Source: Hypoxylon rubiginosum
Lineage: Eukaryota > Ascomycota > Sordariomycetes > Xylariales > Hypoxylaceae
DNA length: 64,000 nucleotides
Assembly (NCBI GenBank): GCA_902806565.1
Contig: CADCXA010000024.1
Span: 372,001-436,000, forward strand
Direction: 5' to 3'
Shown here: positions 58,601 to 64,000 of the stretch, piece by piece
Position numbering within the stretch: position 1 is the stretch's first letter
How the letters are laid out: each line of letters opens with the position of its first letter
Made by a program: the position numbers and the translations under genes
The notes under the pieces: model-generated
Seen by the model: only the letters and a program-made list of their open reading frames with translations
Told to the model about the DNA's origin: nothing
Databases searched by the model: none

Positions 58601-61363
58601 TACTTTTAAAACTTATAGAAATTAATATAGTTTTTATAGTTTTAATACTAATAATATAGGTTATTTTTTAAACGTTTTATTTAACTTTTTTTTATATTAT
58701 TTATTAAAATATTTTAAAAATTAATAAAATTTATTCCTTTTATCTTAAATATAAATGTTATTAAAAGTTTTCTTAAAAATAATATACTAATTAAAGTTAA
58801 CTATATATAAATACTTAGTTTTTTTTATATAAAACTTTTTAATTTATTAATTTAATTAAATAAATATAAATATCATACATTTTTAATTAATTATAAAATT
58901 AAATATATTATAATATTAAAAAAACATTATAACATTTATTAATATAAATATTATAAAGTTATTTAGATACTAGTTTATTTTTATAAATATATTTTTTATA
59001 TTAAATTTATATTTTATAATTAAATAAAAAGTTATTATTTTTTTAAAAACTTAAAATGTTTTAAATTATATGTTTAATTTATTATTAATTATTTTTATAA
59101 GTTACTTTTATTATAATGTAAATTTTTTTAATATTTTTATAAAAAGTTAATTTAACTTTTAATTATATATTATTTTTATAATATATTTAAATATAATATT
59201 TAACTTAAAAATAAATAATATATATATAAAATTATTAAAAAGTTTTTTATTAAATAATAAATTTCTATTTATATGTTTTTATAATAAGTTATTATTAAAT
59301 AAAACAATATAACTTTAAATAATATTTTTTAAAAAATTATCGGTTTTTATTTATATTTAAAATATATTTTAATTACGATATAATTATAAATTTTTAAAAA
59401 TAAAATCGCCACTATTATAATATATTATAAGTAAAAATACTCGGCTAATTAACTTCTTAGCTTATTTTAATATTAGTATATTTTAAATTTAAAAATTATA
59501 TATATATTTAATTTTAATAATATATAAAAAGTTTTAATAAACTAAATTTTTATTACCTTTATTATTAACGGCTGTCTTGTAGGTATTTTTATAGTTTTAT
59601 TTAATAATAACGTTATTATAAATATTTATTTTATTTTTAAATATAAAAATAATAAATTTTATATATTTTAAAAATCTATATTTAAATATAAAAAAAAAAT
59701 TAAAGTATTTATACTTTAAAATTAACTTATTTAAATTAATAACAGTTTATAAGTTAAAATATTAAAACTATTATATTAAATATTTAAAAATATTTATTAA
59801 AATTTACAACAAACTTAATAATAAAAACTATTAATTAAATAAAGGTAAAACTTATAATATAAGTTATAATAAAAAAAAAAATAAAAATTATAATATCGGC
59901 TATTATAAAAATTATTATAAAATATTTAATAAAAATTATTTTAAGGATTATATTTTTAATTATTATAAATAAAATAATAAAATTATTATTTTTCGGCGCT
60001 AAAAAAACATTAATTTAAATTATTTAAAACCATTAAATCATTTTTTTTTAGAAAAATAAATTTCTTTAAACAAATCCTTATTTTATTATTATTTAATTTA
60101 ATAATATAATATATTATTTTAATAAATTAAATAAAAATATTTTTAATTATTAATATAAAAAAATTAAAAGAAACTGTTAATAGCTTTTTAAAGTAAGTAA
60201 AAAATACCTATTTTATATAATTATATAAATAAAAATATTTAAATAAATAAAGTAAGGAATATTTTTTATAAATTAAAATATATAATATCTTTTAATAATT
60301 ATTATCAATAAAAAATATATTATCTTAAAAATTAATATAAAAATATATTTATTTAAAAAGCTTATATAAAATTAAAATATATATAATTTTATATATATTA
60401 AAAATTAGATATTAATATTATAAAAATTAATATAATTTATAAAACACGTTATTATATTATTTTATTATATTAGTTTTAAGCTAGTATAACGTTTAAAAAT
60501 AAAGCTATTAATTATTTATAAACGTAACTTATTATTTTATATAACGTAAATATAATTAATATTTTTTTTTAGCTTTTAACACGGTTTAAAAAAATTAATA
60601 TAACCTATTTAATATATATATATATATATATTTAATAATATAAATAACTTGGTTTAAATAAATAAATAACAGCGAAATTATTATAAGTTATTTATATATA
60701 TAAATAACGTTAAATTATATATTTAATAATTAAAATAATATATAATAATTTAATATAAAATATATTTTAAAATATATAATTTATTTTTTTTTTAAAAAAA
60801 AATAATAAACTTTTTATTAATATATAAACTAGTTATTTATAATTAAATATTAGTGTAACTAACTAAATAATATATAATTTATAAAAAAATATAAAATATA
60901 ACTTATATTACTTATATATATATTTCTTTTTTTTTTTATTTAAAATATAATATTATAATTAATTTGTTAAATCTCCCCCCTTACTGTAAATTATAAAAAA
61001 GTAAACATTAAAACAGTTAATTTAAACCCTTTTTTATTATTAGTTAATAAAATAATTATATATTAAGATTTAAATAATAAAAATTATATTAATATAATTA
61101 AAAAATTTTTTAACGTTATATATTTAAATTTATAACTGTTTATATACTGGGAGTTAACGTTATAAACAATATATAAATAACTATAATTTATAGTAAAAAT
61201 ATATAATTAAGTTTATAATATTAAAATAAAATACTAATATATTAAATAACGTATATGTTAATTACTATTATAATAATAATAGTTTTTAATATGGTTTTAT
61301 AAGTTAATATTATTATAATAAAATATTAACTAGATTTTATTTATTAATATATAATAGTATTTA

Positions 61364-61445
61364 TTTTAATATTAATTTTAATTTTAATTTTAACTTTAAC
61401 TATAGCTTTAACTTTAGTTTTAAAATTAACTTTAATATTAATTAT
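61364..61445 (+). repeat. 6-bp imperfect tandem repeat
   Basis: A run of TTTAAT/TTTAAC/TATAGC hexamers. On the + strand it reads an alternating FN/FN/YS/FN/FS dipeptide pattern with no stop for about 25 codons. It could be a fossil dipeptide repeat or simple slippage. Confidence 0.6.
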
Positions 61446-62839
61446 AATATATATAAAAAAACCAACTAGCTTTATTTTTTAAATAAAACTTAAAATAAAG
61501 AATTATATAAAAATATATAAATATATATTAACTACGTAATACGTTATTATTTATACCAATCTAAAAAAAAAATTAATAGTTTTATATATTTTAAAAAAAA
61601 CTAAAAAAAATAATTTAACTTATTTAACGTTTATAATAAAAACTTAAAATAAAAACACGTTTAATTATAAGTAAAATATATTAGTAATAAAAATTATAAG
61701 TTATATATATTTTTAAATAAAATAAAATAAAAACCTATTAAATATAAAAAAGCTAATATTTTTTCATTTAAATATATAATTATTATATCTTAATTTTACT
61801 TCTTTTTATAAAGTTATTTATTTAAAATACCATGAAAAAATATATAATACTTATTTTAAACTTATTTTTTAAAGTTTTACCTTTAAATAAATTTTAACTA
61901 TAAAAAAAATTCGCGTTATAACTTTTATACCAGCTACGTTTTTATAACTTATTTAACTAATTATAAACAACATATATTATATTAATTCTAAAAATAATAT
62001 AATTAATATTTATATAAATAAAAAACTTTAATTTATATAAAACTAATTATTTTAATTATAAATTTATTTAAATAATATTTAAATAAATATTTATAAATAA
62101 AAATATTAATTTTATATATTATATATTTTAATATTAATATTTACCTATATATTATATAAATAATATAAAAGTTTAACCACCTAGTTTTTACTTTTTATTA
62201 TAATTATTTTTTTATTAATAACCAACTATTTTAATTCCTTACTTCAAGTTCCCCTTTTTTCTATATAATATATTTAATTACTAATATTTTCTAAGTTATT
62301 AACATTTTTTATAAGTTTTATTATTTAGTTATATTATTAACTTTTTTTACTACTTCATTTTTACCAGATTTTATTATATTTATTAACTTATTTTAACCTT
62401 TAAAAATTAATTTAAAATATTTTTTTAATGTTTTAATATTATTTAAATATATTTAATATTAATTATATATTAACCAGTAACTATTTATTTTATTATATTA
62501 TATATTATTTATAAAAATAAACTATTATATATAACTTTTAAACTAGTTAGAAACCTTTTTTTTTTTATATTAAATTTTTTACTATACCCCTAATTATTTT
62601 AAAAAGATATACCTTTTAATGGTTTTTTAAGTTATATTTTTAATTTAAAGCTTAAAAGTTTATAATTCCCACGATGTTTTTATATTTTAATATATAAAAT
62701 AATATAAATATATATTTTAATCTTATTATAAATATAAAAATACCTTTTCTTATTAATTATAAAATCTATTTAAATTATTACCTTTTTATAATAAAAAAAA
62801 ACCTTATTTTTTAAAAAACTATATAATTTAATAAAAAAC

Positions 62840-62999
62840 AATTTATCTTTTATTAAAAGATCATATAATTTAATAATTAAGATTAATTTATCTTTTAAGA
62901 AAAAATTACTAAGTTTAATAAGTAAAATTAATATATTTTCTAGGAAAAAATCACCTAGTTTATTAAATAAAATTAATTCATCTTTTATAAAAAAATATT
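62840..62999 (+). repeat. 45-bp tandem repeat, 3 full units plus partial
   Basis: Units start at 62840, 62885 and 62930 with exact 45-bp spacing, and a partial unit starts at 62975; a related shortened unit precedes 62,840. Each begins AATTTATCTTTT or a variant and ends AAAATT or AAGATT. The unit equals 15 codons, and the frame NLSFKKK...SLI.KI stays open through all full units on the + strand. Confidence 0.8.
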
Positions 63000-63448
63000 A
63001 ATTAACCATTAAGTTAAATATAATCCCTTAATTTTAAGAAATAAAAAAGCCATTAAAAACATAAATAATTTACTATATAAACTAAAAATTAAATACTAAT
63101 AAATACTAACGTATATAAACTACATTATAATAATTAACACTAACTATATTATATATTTTATTTATAAAAAACCACCACATTTTAAGCCATTTAAATATTT
63201 ATATTACATTTATAAATATTATTGTTAATAACTAGTTTAAATTTATTCTTTATTTAAATAAAAACGGGTTTAATAACCAAATAAACTTAACTAAAAACAA
63301 CGTTTTTTTTAATATAAATTCTTAAATTTATTTTATATTAATAAGTTTTCCGGCGATATAGTTATTTTTACGATTTAAATAAACTAATAAAAAATAATTT
63401 AACCGAAAATTAAACTTTATTTAATTATTAATCCACTTAATAATAAAA

Positions 63449-63664
63449 AAACTTTTTACTTTATTAATTAATAATAAAATTTTTAATTTATTATTTAAAA
63501 AAAAGTTTTTTATTTTATTATTTAATAATAAACTCTCCCTTTTATTAATTAATAATAAAACCTTTTATTTATTAATTAACGATAAATTTTCTAATTTATT
63601 ATTTAAAAAAAAGTTTCCTACCTTATTATTTAACAATAAGCTTTTTATTTTATTATTTAATAAT
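63449..63664 (+). repeat. 27-bp tandem repeat, 8 units
   Basis: Eight consecutive 27-bp units (63449, 63476, ... 63638), each like AAGCTTTTTATTTTATTATTTAATAAT, with no indels. The unit equals nine codons; the + frame reads K(L/F)xxLL(F/I)NN or LLFKK and has no stop over all 72 codons, remarkable in DNA full of TAA. The frame is the same (modulo three) as that of the 45-bp repeat. Confidence 0.85.
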
Positions 63665-64000
63665 ATAGTTAAATTTAAATAACTAATTAAATATAATAAT
63701 ATTTTAATAACTTAATTTACTAATGTTTTATTAACTTCTTACTTATTTTATAAAAATAAAACAGCCGAAGCTTTTTTTTAAATATTTAGGTTTTAATCTA
63801 ATAATATTTACTTTTCCAATACTTTTTTTAATATTAATAATATAAATACTTTAAAAAAAGTCCTTAAATTTATTTAACATATTATAATAATATGTTATTA
63901 TAAAAATTTATTAAACTTTAAACTTATTAAAATAAAAAATATTAAATTTAAAAAAACAGCGTAAAAATTTATAACATTTATTATTTTAAATTTAAAGAAA

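Larger units (their letters stand above)
55640..64000. repeat. AT-rich, RIP-degraded block 2 (runs off window)
   Basis: About 8.4 kb of nearly pure A/T with no surviving frame of 60 codons, the same character as block 1. The left 2.3 kb is T/C-rich on the + strand, in contrast to the A/G-rich Gag area of block 1, indicating strand-biased mutation in segments. Isolated spots keep G/C (for example TCTCCCCCCTTACTG near 60,973-60,985 and the 62-63.7 kb part). A transposon origin is inferred by analogy; no domain was identified with confidence. Confidence 0.85.

Overview
The window is nuclear DNA of a filamentous ascomycete (Pezizomycotina, most likely Sordariomycetes). Short spliceosomal introns (56-145 bp) with GTRNGY-type donors, fungal gene families (KAR9, a long RecQ with HRDC domain, CrnA/NrtA nitrate transporter, KRE9/KNH-type GPI protein) and two extremely AT-rich, RIP-degraded transposon blocks all point that way. 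No species-level call is possible from sequence alone.

Layout. (1) 1-20,960 is a gene compartment of ordinary composition: 26S proteasome ATPase Rpt4 (-), a conserved fungal protein of unknown function (-), a KAR9 spindle-orientation protein (+), and a 1,795-residue RecQ/Sgs1/QDE-3 helicase (-) convergent with KAR9. The KAR9-RecQ spacer holds a diverged tandem repeat interrupted by a tRNA-derived, SINE-like Pol III unit. (2) 20,960-42,515 is an AT block with 60-base lines containing no G or C. I see no intact gene in it. It does hold a decayed Ty3/gypsy chromovirus at about 33,315-40,449 with both LTRs and recognisable RT, RNase H, integrase and chromodomain remnants, a second pair of 300-bp direct repeats 5.6 kb apart, several tandem repeats whose unit lengths are multiples of three, and two related GC-rich termini ending in CTAG. 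The intact terminus (42,529-42,564) carries a perfect 11-bp hairpin, as expected for a Helitron 3' end. (3) 42,565-55,640 is a second gene compartment, sparse in genes: a DUF1275/YoaK-like membrane protein (-), a gene-poor stretch of more than 5 kb, a nitrate/nitrite transporter (+) with GATA sites upstream, and a Ser/Thr-rich GPI-anchored KRE9/KNH-type wall protein (-). (4) 55,640-64,000 is a second AT block, with in-phase 45-bp and 27-bp tandem repeats that stay open in one reading frame.

The genes are not an operon or a pathway. Rpt4, KAR9 and RecQ are housekeeping or cell-biology genes; the transporter and GPI protein are nutrient and cell-surface functions. The most informative story is compartmental: transposons destroyed by C-to-T/G-to-A mutation, sitting about 350 bp from the start of a RecQ gene whose Neurospora orthologue (QDE-3) acts in repeat silencing and genome stability. 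Exon boundaries were derived by hand from splice motifs and family alignment from memory; coordinates of AT-block features are approximate to about 10 bp unless an exact motif is given.
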